Of a stretch of DNA of 35,594 bases, positions 1-8,596 are shown piece by piece. Location of the stretch: assembly GCA_019894715.1 (NCBI GenBank), contig JAGXOA010000217.1:1-35594 (forward strand), written 5' to 3'. The DNA is from Promethearchaeota archaeon (GTDB lineage Archaea > Asgardarchaeota > Lokiarchaeia > Sigyniarchaeales > SOKP01). The notes under the pieces are model-generated. The model made no database searches. It saw only the letters and a program-made list of their open reading frames with translations, and had not been told where the DNA came from. The translations under genes were made by a program, and so were the position numbers. Position 1 is the stretch's first letter. Each line of letters begins with the position of its first letter.

Positions 1-1
1 A

Positions 2-184
2 AGTCATATTGATCGAGATCTTAATTCAGCGATTAATATTATGGTATATTTCCTTGATATAAAGGATACCTTTGATTTCCTATCGCATCAATCCTCTGTG
101 AACGAGGAATCATTCCTATCACATTGGGATGGTTTTCTACGATATACAGACCAATCCGTACTAGAAGCGATTGTGCACTCGTAG
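2..184 (+). pseudogene. TnpB (IS200/IS605 OrfB) C-terminal fragment, cut by window edge
   Basis: An open frame runs from the window edge to a TAG at 182-184. It starts with SHIDRDLNSAINI, which matches the conserved end of the TnpB RuvC/zinc-ribbon region (DRD-NAAIN). TnpB is the RNA-guided nuclease carried by IS200/IS605 transposons. The remaining 45 or so residues are a divergent tail. A right-end hairpin follows the stop immediately, the normal order for these elements. The N-terminal part lies outside the window, so whether the gene is intact cannot be judged. Family assignment is fairly secure from the motif and the hairpin together; pseudogene status is not. Confidence 0.7.
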
Positions 185-217
185 GAAGCCACGGCCTTTA
201 GGCCGTGTGTAGTTCAC
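185..217 (+). repeat. IS200/IS605-type right-end hairpin
   Basis: Immediately 3' of the TnpB fragment. The stem is CACGGCC/GGCCGTG around a TTTA loop, with flanks GAAGC and TGTAGTTCAC. In this family such subterminal hairpins are recognised by TnpA and form the 3' end of the TnpB guide RNA. The same core recurs as a perfect palindrome at 33937-33974 and, diverged, at 4863, 17748 and 34173. Confidence 0.7.
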
Positions 218-305
218 TAAAATTACATATCAAAATATCTAAATTTTTATATTGCTTTTATTTTATTATAAAAATATACATGATAGATAAATCAAAAGAA
301 AATCT

Positions 306-311
306 AAGGAG
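306..311 (+). promoter_or_regulatory. Shine-Dalgarno-like site
   Basis: AAGGAG lies two bases before the ATG at 314. The spacing is shorter than usual, but this is one of few clear SD matches in the window and supports that start. Confidence 0.45.
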
Positions 312-313
312 AT

Positions 314-1033
314 ATGATAAGTCATAATAATTTGATTATCCGATTTTTTCATCAGATAAATTTACGGCTAACTAATCTAAAATTATTAAAATTTTGTGTT
401 ATATCAGCACCATCAATATTCATTTTTGGACTGTTTATTGGTGTTGTTATCGCATTCTTTTTTGGACCTGAAAGTTATAATATATGGGATAATTATATTT
501 CTGATTTAGGCTCAATAAATTATACACCAGCACCATATTTTCTGGATTTTAGTGCAATGATTACAGCCATTCTACTTATTCCTGTATTTACTCATTTTGT
601 CAAGCTTCTTTTTCAAAAATCCGAAGTTAAAAAAGATGGATTATGGAAAATCTTTCATTTTATCATGAGAATTCTAATAGTAATCGGCTATATTTTTCTT
701 CTACTATCTATTATTGGATTATTTGGTATTGGATTATTTAGTGAAGATAGAACTACGGAATTAGGGCTTCATTTAATATTTTCATTTGTAGTGTTTGGTG
801 CTTTTTCATTTTCTGCATATTTTATTGGAACTGTTATAATATTGAAAAAAACTTCCTTTTTTAGAGTGATCGGATTATTTATGATTTGTACTACTCCTAC
901 TTTTGCAATTTTATTTATAATAAATCCAGAAAACTTAACAAGACCATTTATTGAATGGATGATGTTTTTATCAATATGTGTCTGGCTTCTCTTAATTGAT
1001 CTAATAGTATATAACAAACTAAAAAAAAAGTGA
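314..1033 (+). CDS. DUF998-like multi-pass membrane protein
   Basis: The 239-residue product has about six hydrophobic segments (roughly residues 27-52, 75-97, 112-140, 150-172, 182-203, 213-235). The stretch NIWDNYISDLGS between TM1 and TM2 resembles the conserved loop of the DUF998 family of small integral membrane proteins, whose biochemical role is unknown. There is no signal peptide beyond the first TM segment. It is preceded by a transposon end and faces the convergent zinc-ribbon gene, so it is probably transcribed alone. A membrane protein is certain from the composition; the DUF998 call rests on one motif and the topology. The ORF at 769-1017 on the other strand is a shadow. Confidence 0.65.
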   Translation: MISHNNLIIRFFHQINLRLTNLKLLKFCVISAPSIFIFGLFIGVVIAFFFGPESYNIWDNYISDLGSINYTPAPYFLDFSAMITAILLIPVFTHFVKLLFQKSEVKKDGLWKIFHFIMRILIVIGYIFLLLSIIGLFGIGLFSEDRTTELGLHLIFSFVVFGAFSFSAYFIGTVIILKKTSFFRVIGLFMICTTPTFAILFIINPENLTRPFIEWMMFLSICVWLLLIDLIVYNKLKKK

Positions 1034-1093
1034 ATCTCTGATTATTTATTTTTAATATTAATTTAATATTCTTAAATTAATTGACATTATTAA

Positions 1094-1768
1094 TTAGTTA
1101 TTGTGAAAATATAGATAATTTACAAGAAATGTGCTAAGAAGAATTGCCCGATCAATCTTAGAGTCAAGGATCCTTAAGAGATAATTATTTCTGGATCCTT
1201 GCTTATTTGGACTCTGAATTATATCTTTAAAATTATTGATATGGCCAAATTCTGCAACAATTTGATTATTTACAGCATAGCTCTTGATTTTATATGTAAA
1301 TGATTTTGTTCTATAAATCCCAAACCACTTTTCTTTAAATGGAGATTCTACATAGAATTGCATTAACGAAGTTGAAAAGGGTGATTTCTTTATTTTGGCA
1401 AGGATTTTACCATTTACATCTGATATTTTATATGTTTTTGAAATTGAAAGAAGTACGGGTGATATTGTAAGAACTAGCCCCTCTTTTTCATCATAAATCT
1501 CTCCAATTAAATTTAAAGAAGTGTCTCTAATTCCAAATCTACCAATTTTTTGATTATCGTCATTATAAATTTCATTATCTTTCATATTGAAAATATAAAG
1601 GTTATTTTCTGTTTCAAAAATAGAACTCTGATAACTATCTGGAATATAAATTTGATCTTTCAATACTATACCATCTCTTGGAAGAGATGATGAACTTACT
1701 CTTCTACCGCATTTCTCACAAAATCGAATGCTCAGTGTTATTTTATTTCCACAAAATTCGCATAACAT
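1094..1768 (-). CDS. Zinc-ribbon protein with LURP-one/tubby-like domain
   Basis: Residues 3-20 form a short zinc ribbon (C3xxC6 and C17xxC20, ending CGRR). The remainder has the alternating hydrophobic/charged pattern of LURP-one-related/tubby C-terminal-like barrels: FNMKDNEIYND, then IGRFGIRDTS, then ISDVNGKILAKIKKS and KSYAVNNQIVAEF. In those families the barrel wraps one hydrophobic helix and may bind membrane lipid, and a helix-like hydrophobic stretch (AILLSTFLVNYLYF) does close this protein. The combination is common in archaeal and bacterial genomes with no defined role. It sits 21 bp downstream of the AIR-synthase-like gene on the same strand and may be co-transcribed with it. Confidence 0.55.
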   Translation of the reverse strand: MLCEFCGNKITLSIRFCEKCGRRVSSSSLPRDGIVLKDQIYIPDSYQSSIFETENNLYIFNMKDNEIYNDDNQKIGRFGIRDTSLNLIGEIYDEKEGLVLTISPVLLSISKTYKISDVNGKILAKIKKSPFSTSLMQFYVESPFKEKWFGIYRTKSFTYKIKSYAVNNQIVAEFGHINNFKDIIQSPNKQGSRNNYLLRILDSKIDRAILLSTFLVNYLYFHNN

Positions 1769-1789
1769 CTATGATTCCATATATTGTCT

Positions 1790-3216
1790 TTACTTATTAA
1801 AATTTTTTATATATGTAATTATTTTTTTTCGTTTTTCTAAAGCCTGCTCAGCTGCATGATTTATTTTTTCTTCCATTTTCTCGATGTGTACTGGAGTTTC
1901 TTCACCTATCTCCTGTTTAATCTTTGTATAGGCGGATTCTCTAAACTTTGGTAAGAATTCTTTTGAATCTTCCCCTTCAAATATAATAGATACTGTTTTA
2001 GAATCATCAACATAACCTATTTCATTGCATTTTATATTATTCTTCCTTAATAATTGCGTTATTCCTTTGGAATCATCTGGAGAGCAATAAATCAATAATG
2101 AATCTAATGATACTCCTAAATAATCAACCCCTAATCTTTCTAATAATTCTAATATAATTGGATTTACAAGATTTTTAACTTGTTTTTCGAAAATAGTCAC
2201 TCCGCAATCTGCTTCATAATTTATTTCATAAAGATCTCCCCGAAGACCTCCATTAGTAACATCACACATAGCATGAATTACATCTTTATAAGCTGAATTT
2301 AATAATAATTCACAAGCTTCTAAGAATTTAATATTCATAGTTTCCTTTACCACCTCATGATTTCCAGAATAAATTGCTGTTGTTGAAATTGTGCCTCCTC
2401 CAGCACCTTCAGTCATTAATATTTTATCTCCTTGTTTTATATTTCTCCTAGCAAATAAATTCCCTTTGGTAATTCCAATTCCTCCTATACCTCCTACTAA
2501 TCGAGTACCTATAACCATATCTCCTCCAATCCTTAAAGTTGATCCCGCTGTTAAAGGTACATTTGCTAATTCACATATAGTAGAGATTCCCGCCATAAAA
2601 TCAAAAAGTTTTCCAACATCTGCATCATCTCCCAAATGAACATCTACTAAAATTGAAATTGGTTTTGCTCCTTTAACATACAAATCTCTTAAAGTGGCTC
2701 TCGATACGTTTATGTAAGAAAATTACATTAAATTACGTGAAAACCACATAAAAAAGGAAAATCACTAAGTCTTGAGTGAATTCCCTCCATTTTTGAGACT
2801 ATTATTAGATTATTGGAAAAACTGTTCTCTTTTTCAAATCCTTTTATATCTTGTATTCGAACAGCTCCTGCATCATCCAAAGCACTTGGTGCAAGAAAAG
2901 GGATCTTTTCGATCTTAGATAACTTTCCCAATAATTTATGAACAAAAAAGTCCCCTGCTCCTCTACATCCAACTCCTTGCTTTCCTGAACTAACATTCGC
3001 CATAGGAATCTCTAATAATTCTTTGATAAAAAAATTAGAAAGCTGTGATATATCACTTTTTTTACATTCTTCATAAACCGCTTTCGCATAAGTATAAGCC
3101 AAAACTTTATCTATATCTTTAAAATCAAGATATTCTTGAACCAATCTTTCAATAATATCATCTTCAGAAAATCCTTTTTGAATCAATCTCCTTGTTAATC
3201 CTTCTAAATCACTCAA
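1790..3216 (-). pseudogene. AIR-synthase-like (PurM/HypE/SelD fold) gene split by a 29-nt insertion
   Basis: Two ORFs (3216-2728 and 2683-1790) are the N- and C-terminal parts of one protein of the AIR synthase-related group that includes PurM, HypE, SelD and methanogenesis marker 2. The N-terminal half carries the ATP-site segment PSALDDAGAVRI and ends GFHV. The C-terminal half carries SRATLRDLYVKGAKP, the HLGDDADVGK segment, a glycine-rich GAGGG, and DVTNGGLRGDLYEI typical of the C-terminal lobe. Removing 29 nt at the junction joins HV to SRATL in frame and gives about 465 residues. Start is a TTG at 3216. Both halves are otherwise intact, so this is either a fresh lesion, an assembly error, or a gene read through a bypass or RNA-processing event. 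Substrate unknown; an ATP-dependent acyl-phosphate-forming enzyme is the family expectation. Confidence 0.7.
2705..2738 (-). repeat. 29-nt hairpin insertion with 5-bp direct repeats inside the AIR-synthase-like gene
   Basis: TACGT occurs at 2705-2709 and 2734-2738, exactly 29 nt apart. Between them ATGTAA and TTACAT (2712-2717, 2723-2728) form a 6-bp stem with a 5-nt loop, and the self-complementary ACGT parts of the direct repeats could add an outer stem. On the coding strand the direct repeat contains GTA in both flanking reading frames. An in-frame TAA follows the first GTA by one codon. Confidence 0.75.
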
Positions 3217-3432
3217 AAATAAAACCTTCGATTTATTTATTTAAATTTTAATATATACTAGTTTATATTAAATTATAAAATTATGAATATCATAGACAGA
3301 ATCTATAAATCCACTTTAAGTATCCTTTTTAACAAACATATCAAAAATAAGTGTTCAAAAAATTTAAAAAATAAAAATTTCTTTTTTTTTGCAAAAAGTA
3401 ATTGATTATCTCAAACTAAATAATCTCGTTTT

Positions 3433-3810
3433 TTAAACTTTAAAATTATTCATATTTATTACTTTTTCAATATTCTGTATCAATTTATTCATTGTAAACG
3501 GTTTATTTTTAAAACTTACGGCACCTATAGACATAGCTTTCTCTTTTATAGTTGTATCCGCACTGGCAAAAATGATCTTTGAATTTATATTGATCTTTAA
3601 AATTTCTTCAGCAGCTTCCAAACCATTTTTTATTGGCATTCTATGATCCATGATAATAACATCTGGTTTATTTTGAAGTTCTTTATATATATTAATAGCT
3701 TCTTGTCCGTTTTGTGCTGAAGCTATTACTTCATATCCATTTAATACTAAAACTTTTCTATATAAAATACTTAAAAATTCATCATCTTCAACAATAAATA
3801 TTGAGACCAT
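3433..3810 (-). CDS. Stand-alone response-regulator receiver domain (CheY-like)
   Basis: The 125 residues form one receiver domain with the full active site: acidic pair D9/D10 (VEDDE), phospho-acceptor D55 (VIIMDHRMP), S83 (IIFASAD) and K103 (FKNKPF). No output domain follows, so it probably acts by binding a partner after phosphorylation. No histidine kinase is encoded nearby; the 7-TM proteins at 20-22 kb have no kinase motifs. It is separated from the AIR-synthase-like gene by about 215 bp of A/T-rich sequence and is probably its own transcription unit. Confidence 0.93.
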   Translation of the reverse strand: MVSIFIVEDDEFLSILYRKVLVLNGYEVIASAQNGQEAINIYKELQNKPDVIIMDHRMPIKNGLEAAEEILKININSKIIFASADTTIKEKAMSIGAVSFKNKPFTMNKLIQNIEKVINMNNFKV

Positions 3811-4049
3811 TCGCTTATACTCACTTTTTAAAAATATAGTTAACTTATTTTTTCTATTTATAATTTCATATAAAATTTTTTGAATAAAGCCTTATCATCT
3901 GATTACAAATATCTATAATATAGATTATTAGTTATTTAATATTTTCCAAAAAAAAACTTCTAATTAAATAGACATTTGGAAAAGAATCAATATTTCTCCT
4001 TTTTTTAAGCTATTTTTGAGATATAAACAAAAAAAATATATATGTAATC

Positions 4050-4060
4050 TTATATTAAAA
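4050..4060 (+). promoter_or_regulatory. Probable TATA box for the EVE-domain gene
   Basis: TTATATTAAAA is centred about 24 nt upstream of the ATG at 4078, the spacing expected for an archaeal leaderless transcript. No SD-like sequence precedes the ATG, which fits leaderless initiation. Confidence 0.35.
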
Positions 4061-4077
4061 ATATTAAGCAGAAACTA

Positions 4078-4500
4078 ATGGTGTATAATTTTATGTTGAA
4101 AAATGTAAATTATTTTTTATTTATTGTCAGTCAGAAAAATTGGGAAATTATAAAATCAGATAAAATAATTGGAACTGATAATCAAAAAACATTTAAAAAG
4201 ATAATGTCAAATGATAAAATACTTGTATATATTAATGGAATTTCTGAAATAAAAGCACTATATAACGTTATAGAAAAATATGAAGATCATGATCAATTAT
4301 TTATTGATAGAAATTATCCCTACAGATTTAAAATCAATGAAATAGAATTTTTTGATGAAAAGATTGATTTTAAAGAACTTGTACATAAGTTAAAATTCAT
4401 TAAAAATAAGGATAAATGGTATACCCATATTGGGGGATTGAAAGGAGCAACCCAAATTTCCTTAAGAGACTATACTGCTCTAATAAAAGCTCTAGTCTAA
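4078..4500 (+). CDS. EVE-domain (PUA-like) protein
   Basis: The start NYFLFIVSQKNWEIIKSDKI (about residues 10-29) is the typical first strand and helix of EVE domains, where a tryptophan lies in the binding pocket. Later YTHIGGLKGATQISLRDYTAL corresponds to the C-terminal part of the fold. EVE domains are PUA-like and bind modified bases in nucleic acids or RNA. The 140-residue protein is a single domain with nothing fused. An alternative start at the second Met (residue 6) would remove only five residues. Base composition does not stand out. A TnpB remnant follows within 100 bp, so the locus has been visited by transposons. Confidence 0.75.
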   Translation: MVYNFMLKNVNYFLFIVSQKNWEIIKSDKIIGTDNQKTFKKIMSNDKILVYINGISEIKALYNVIEKYEDHDQLFIDRNYPYRFKINEIEFFDEKIDFKELVHKLKFIKNKDKWYTHIGGLKGATQISLRDYTALIKALV

Positions 4501-4565
4501 TATAATTTTTTATTGTAAACTCTTTTTTTTATTATCTCTATCATAAAGTAGTTCATTTTATACTC

Positions 4566-4847
4566 GTAGATATATTTTTTGCTTCTAGCAAACTCTGTTC
4601 ATGTTGTGGTTGGAAAAACAACACCCTTACTTTACAAGAAAGAGTATGGGCATGCTTAAATTGTGGTGCTTCTCATGATAGAGATGAAAATGTTTTCTTT
4701 AATCTAAGAGAGGAAGATATTAGAATCTTGCAAAAAGAGAGAGACATCACAATCATCCATTATATATCTACCGTTGGGACAGCGGGAAGTAACACCTTTG
4801 AAGATAATGTAAGTCCTAAAGAGATTCTTCAGAATCTTTTTAGGTAA
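4566..4847 (+). pseudogene. TnpB (OrfB) C-terminal zinc-ribbon remnant
   Basis: A frame from about 4566 to the TAA at 4845 reads VDIFFASSKLCSCCGWKNN, then WACLNCGASHDRDENVFFNL, then TVGTAGSNTFEDN. This is the TnpB zinc ribbon (CxxC...CxxC), the RuvC-III DRD motif and the usual family tail. The N-terminal 250 or more residues are missing: upstream is the EVE gene. DRDEN in place of DRDLN and FFNL in place of AAINL show drift. The ORF track misses it because no ATG is left. A diverged right-end hairpin follows 20 bp after the stop. Confidence 0.85.
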
Positions 4848-4862
4848 TTTTCAAGGAAGAAG

Positions 4863-4896
4863 GAATCCATCACCTTTTAGGGTGTGATAGTTCAGG
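4863..4896 (+). repeat. Diverged IS200/IS605-type right-end hairpin
   Basis: GAATCCATCACCTTTTAGGG and the following TGTGATAGTTCAG keep the layout of the right end at 185-217 (GAAGCC, stem, CTTTAGG, TAGTTCA), but the stem arms are changed and bulged. It lies just downstream of the TnpB remnant on the same strand. Confidence 0.6.
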
Positions 4897-5093
4897 AAGG
4901 GAATGAGTTTAGAGAAATATGTTTTAAATTCAGTTTAAACGGGTATAAATAAACAATATTTAATATAAAATAAGATTCAGTCCCTTTTTATAATTTTTTC
5001 ATAATTATTATCAGAATTTATATATTTTTATGAATTTTAAAAACACAGCTAGAACAAATTTTAGGCTAAATTTAATTATAAGAATGTTCAAAT

Positions 5094-6098
5094 TTGAAAA
5101 TTAGAATTACAACACCTTGCAGAATACATTTGTCTCTTATTGATGAAAATGGATATACTGGTCGAGTAGATGGTGGTATTGGTCTGATGCTTAATCAACC
5201 TAATGTAGTATTTGAAGCATCGAATTCCGCAAAAGAATTTAAAATTGAGGCTCATAAATATTATCGAGAATCTATTGAAATTATAAATGAAAAAGCTTCA
5301 AAAATATTCAAAAAATATAATATCAATAATAAAAACTTTCATTTTAACCTTATAAAATATTATCCTTCTCATGTTGGACTTGGTTCTAAAACACAATTAA
5401 GTCTTGCAATTGCTAATTCAATTGCGAAACTTAAAAATCTCGAAATTAATCATAGAGAATTAACTAAAATAGTAGAGAGAGGAGGAACTTCTGGAATTGG
5501 CTGGAAAGGATTCTTAACAGGTGGTTTCATTTTAGATGCTGGACATGAATTTGGTATTGGAAAAGAGAAAGAAAATTTTCTTCCTTCATCCGCTTCAAAA
5601 TCAGCAGATCCTGCTTTAACTCTTCTTAGATATGATATACCTGAAAATTGGCGTTTTGTTTTAACTATACCTAATATAAAAAAAGGAGCATATGGTGATG
5701 AGGAGGTGTCTATATTTAAAAAATATACTCCTATTCCAAAAGAAGAAGTAAATGAAGTATCTCACCAAATACTAATGAAAATTATTCCTGGCCTGCTTAA
5801 AAATGATTTAGATTGTTTTGGAGAGGGATTAAAAAGTATTCAATCAATTGGATTTAAGAAAATTGAAATTAAATTACAGAATAAAGTTGTGAAAGATCTT
5901 TTAAATTTTATAGATAATTATGGTGCAAAGGCATATGGTATGAGTTCCTTTGGGCCTAGTGTAGTTGGTATTGTTGATTCGGATTTTCAAGCAAAAAAAA
6001 TGCTTCAAGCAATTCAAGATCATCTTAAAGATATTGGTGGACATTTTTATATTTGCAAACCAAACAATATTGGAGCTAAATACGAAATTATTGAATAG
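5094..6098 (+). CDS. Beta-ribofuranosylaminobenzene 5'-phosphate synthase (beta-RFAP synthase)
   Basis: This enzyme condenses phosphoribosyl pyrophosphate with a para-substituted benzoate, releasing CO2 and pyrophosphate, as an early committed step of H4MPT synthesis. It belongs to the GHMP-kinase-fold family. The sequence starts TPCRIHLSLIDENGYTGRVD, characteristic of the family, and has the glycine-rich loop PSHVGLGSKTQ at about 91-101. RGGTSGIGWKGF and GPSVVGIV follow. At 334 residues it is full length. The start is TTG at 5094; the next ATG (GLMLNQP) would delete the conserved N-terminus. mptD starts nine bases after the stop, so the two are likely co-transcribed. Confidence 0.9.
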   Translation: MKIRITTPCRIHLSLIDENGYTGRVDGGIGLMLNQPNVVFEASNSAKEFKIEAHKYYRESIEIINEKASKIFKKYNINNKNFHFNLIKYYPSHVGLGSKTQLSLAIANSIAKLKNLEINHRELTKIVERGGTSGIGWKGFLTGGFILDAGHEFGIGKEKENFLPSSASKSADPALTLLRYDIPENWRFVLTIPNIKKGAYGDEEVSIFKKYTPIPKEEVNEVSHQILMKIIPGLLKNDLDCFGEGLKSIQSIGFKKIEIKLQNKVVKDLLNFIDNYGAKAYGMSSFGPSVVGIVDSDFQAKKMLQAIQDHLKDIGGHFYICKPNNIGAKYEIIE

Positions 6099-6106
6099 AT
6101 AGAAAA

Positions 6107-6505
6107 ATGATAGGAAAAAAAGCTAAAAAGTATTTTTCAAAGGATCTCAATATTAGAGAGAGAGCATGTTTTGAATCTGGAATAAAACTTGGCGCTCTTT
6201 ATCATATTTTATGTGGAATTCCCATATCATCAGATGAAAATACAGTTTCTTCAATTGAAAAAGGTATAGCTTCTGCAATATCTTGTCAGCCATATGTTAA
6301 AACTGTAAATATTTGCTTAGATAGGAATAAAATAATTAAAAATAAATCTAATGAATTTGATTATGATGAAATTACAGGAAAAATAATTCAAGCAGAGCTA
6401 ATTTTAAAATTCGAAACTGTAGAAATATTGGCAAAAATAGATTGGATTGAAGATTTGGATTATCCTCTAATGTATATTGAAAAGATTAGCGAGATAAACT
6501 CTTAG
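6107..6505 (+). CDS. mptD: Archaeal dihydroneopterin aldolase (MptD type)
   Basis: MptD splits 7,8-dihydroneopterin to 6-hydroxymethyl-7,8-dihydropterin and glycolaldehyde in archaeal pterin synthesis; it is unrelated to bacterial FolB. The 132-residue length and RERACFESGIKLGALYHILC followed by GIPIS and EKGIASAIS fit the family. It begins nine bases after the beta-RFAP synthase stop, so it sits in a two-gene pterin operon. Its last 20 bp overlap the 3' end of the convergent DUF447 gene. Together with FolE at 15.4 kb it covers two steps from GTP to the pterin half of H4MPT. Confidence 0.85.
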   Translation: MIGKKAKKYFSKDLNIRERACFESGIKLGALYHILCGIPISSDENTVSSIEKGIASAISCQPYVKTVNICLDRNKIIKNKSNEFDYDEITGKIIQAELILKFETVEILAKIDWIEDLDYPLMYIEKISEINS

Positions 6506-7244
6506 GTAATAAATCCCGAATATATAATTCAATCAGATTAAAAGTTTTTATTATAGTTATATTATCTGAAAATCTTGTTGTTCTTCTCTTATTTTCAATA
6601 ATTTCATTATGTATTTTTTTTATTAAATTAGTATTGTCCTTGTCATAAGCAATCTTAAGCCTTGTTGCTAATATTATTGATTCTAAAGCAATATTTTCTG
6701 AGCGATTAAAAAGTTTATATGATTCTCTAAATTTACTATAAGTTAGAATCTTAACCTTAACCTCTGATAGAGTTGATTCTCCTAAATCATCTTTTTTATT
6801 TTCAAGGATTTCTGTATCTAATCTACAAATAAAGATTAACCATGATTGATTTACATAAGGTAAATTATTAATTATTGATTTAAAAGTAGTCTGAAAATTC
6901 TCTCGTACTATTTTATTTTTAGACAAGTCTATATAATCATAATATTTAATTGGAAATGTTCCAATTTGATTTGATGATCTTGGTTCCTTTAAAGATGCTA
7001 ACGCAAATAAATAAACATTGTTGATGAAATTGATACATAAATAACCATTTTTTTTCAAATTTTGATAAGTGTTTGTATTTATATATGGTCTAATTGTAAA
7101 GGTATTTTCTCTCGATAATCTTATTCCCATACTTGATGTGTTTAGAATCATCCTATCATGGGTATCCTCATAATAAAATGTTGTTATTAATGTTTCGTAC
7201 AGATAATCATATTCAATACCAAAATCTTTGGGATTAATTTTCAT
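6486..7244 (-). CDS. DUF447 family flavin-reductase-like protein
   Basis: The 252-residue protein begins FGIEYDYLYETLITTFY and has SSMGIRL, the pattern of DUF447 proteins, which adopt a split-barrel FMN-binding fold. FINNVYLFALASL and the all-helical C-terminal part (LESIILATRLKIAYD, RTTRFSDN) also fit. The function is not established, but the family is found repeatedly with H4MPT synthesis genes in archaea and in methylotrophic bacteria, and here it is enclosed by mptD and the DUF1464 gene. It runs against the block's direction and overlaps mptD tail-to-tail by 20 bp, so readthrough in either direction gives antisense RNA. Confidence 0.75.
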   Translation of the reverse strand: MKINPKDFGIEYDYLYETLITTFYYEDTHDRMILNTSSMGIRLSRENTFTIRPYINTNTYQNLKKNGYLCINFINNVYLFALASLKEPRSSNQIGTFPIKYYDYIDLSKNKIVRENFQTTFKSIINNLPYVNQSWLIFICRLDTEILENKKDDLGESTLSEVKVKILTYSKFRESYKLFNRSENIALESIILATRLKIAYDKDNTNLIKKIHNEIIENKRRTTRFSDNITIIKTFNLIELYIRDLLPKSLSR

Positions 7245-7492
7245 TTGAACATTTACATCTCGAATTTGATTTTAACTAATTATTAACTATTCTTCTATTA
7301 TTATTGTATTGATTTCAGGTTATCAATTTTATTAAAAACCGTTGATATTATTTAATGATTTTAATAAAAATTTATAATAAATATCAATATTTTTATTTTT
7401 TTTTTTGATGATATTTATCATTGATATACTTTAAAAATTTAAATTATAATAATTTTAGACAAAATAATAAGATAAAAAAATAAAAATTAAAA

Positions 7493-8596
7493 ATGACACC
7501 CATTACTTTTGGAATAGATCCTGGATCAATGAGTTGGGATTTTATAGCATTAGATGATGATAAGATCATATTAGATACCTCTATATCTACAAAAAAGATA
7601 TTAGAAGATCCAGATAGGGTAATCACAATTATAGATTCATTAAATAATAAAAAAAAGATTGATCTAATGGTTGCCCCTAGCGGGTTTGGGCTTCCATTAA
7701 AAAATATAAATGATCTAACTGAGAAGGATATTTTTCTTACTTTATTAAAATTTAATACCCAAGATAAAGAAAAGTTAGTGGGACTTGGAGAAATATTAAA
7801 AATAATTAAAAATAAAAACATTCCTGGAGTTATTGTTCCAAGTGTTAAACATCTTCCAACTGTTCCAAGATTTAGAAAAATAAATAAAATTGATATGGGA
7901 ACAGCAGATAAACTATGTACAGCAGTAATAGGGATAAAAGATCAGACAGAAAAATTTCAAATTCCTCCTGAAGAATCTAAATTTATCATGGTTGAGATTG
8001 GATATGCATTTTCAGCAGTTTTGGCTATTGAAAATGGACAAATTATTGATGGAATTGGGGGGTCAAATATCATGGGTTTTAGAGCATGTGGAAGTTTAGA
8101 TGGAGAATTAGCTTATTTAATTGGAGATATAAAGAAAAACAATATCTATAAGGGTGGTGTTGCATATATCTCGGGGGATTCAAATCTAAGTTTAAAAGAA
8201 ATAATGATTTTGGCAGAAAAAGATGATCATATTAATTGTGCTTTTAAATCATACATATCAAGTGTAGAAAAAGCAGTATTTGGAATTTCCTCCTCTTTTA
8301 CAAATAGAAATAATATCAAAGAAATTTTATTAGCTGGAAGGGGTGCTGAAAATAATTATTTGAGAAAAAATATAATTGATTCTCTCAACACTATAGCACC
8401 AGTGAGACTAATGAAATCTTATACTCAAATAGCTAAAAGGGCAGCTCAAGGAGCTGCTTTTATTGCGAATGGGCTATTGGAAGGTAAATCTAAATCAATT
8501 GTTGATAATTTAAAGATTAAAGAATCTTCTGGGTCTATATTAGATGATATATATGTTCCCTTTAATAAAGAAAGATTTAACAGTGATGTAAATTAG
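7493..8596 (+). CDS. DUF1464 family ASKHA-fold protein
   Basis: ITFGIDPGSMSWDF at residues 3-16 is the phosphate-1 loop of an actin/sugar-kinase/Hsp70-like ATPase. VEIGYAFSAVLAIENGQIID at about 165-185 resembles a phosphate-2 strand, and LLAGRGAENN near 282 an adenosine loop. The overall pattern is that of DUF1464, a mainly archaeal family predicted to be kinase-like. The 367 residues are full length. The next gene's frame begins inside its stop codon region, suggesting translational coupling. The neighbours place it in pterin cofactor synthesis; the substrate is unknown. Confidence 0.75.
   Translation: MTPITFGIDPGSMSWDFIALDDDKIILDTSISTKKILEDPDRVITIIDSLNNKKKIDLMVAPSGFGLPLKNINDLTEKDIFLTLLKFNTQDKEKLVGLGEILKIIKNKNIPGVIVPSVKHLPTVPRFRKINKIDMGTADKLCTAVIGIKDQTEKFQIPPEESKFIMVEIGYAFSAVLAIENGQIIDGIGGSNIMGFRACGSLDGELAYLIGDIKKNNIYKGGVAYISGDSNLSLKEIMILAEKDDHINCAFKSYISSVEKAVFGISSSFTNRNNIKEILLAGRGAENNYLRKNIIDSLNTIAPVRLMKSYTQIAKRAAQGAAFIANGLLEGKSKSIVDNLKIKESSGSILDDIYVPFNKERFNSDVN

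Noticed and set aside
2391-2639. Plus-strand 82-aa ORF
   Set aside because: Proline-rich shadow of the AIR-synthase-like coding strand.
1790-3216. Selenophosphate synthetase (SelD) or HypE as a specific call
   Set aside because: No SelD Cys/Sec loop and no HypE C-terminal PRIC motif were seen; only the shared AIR-synthase fold is supported.
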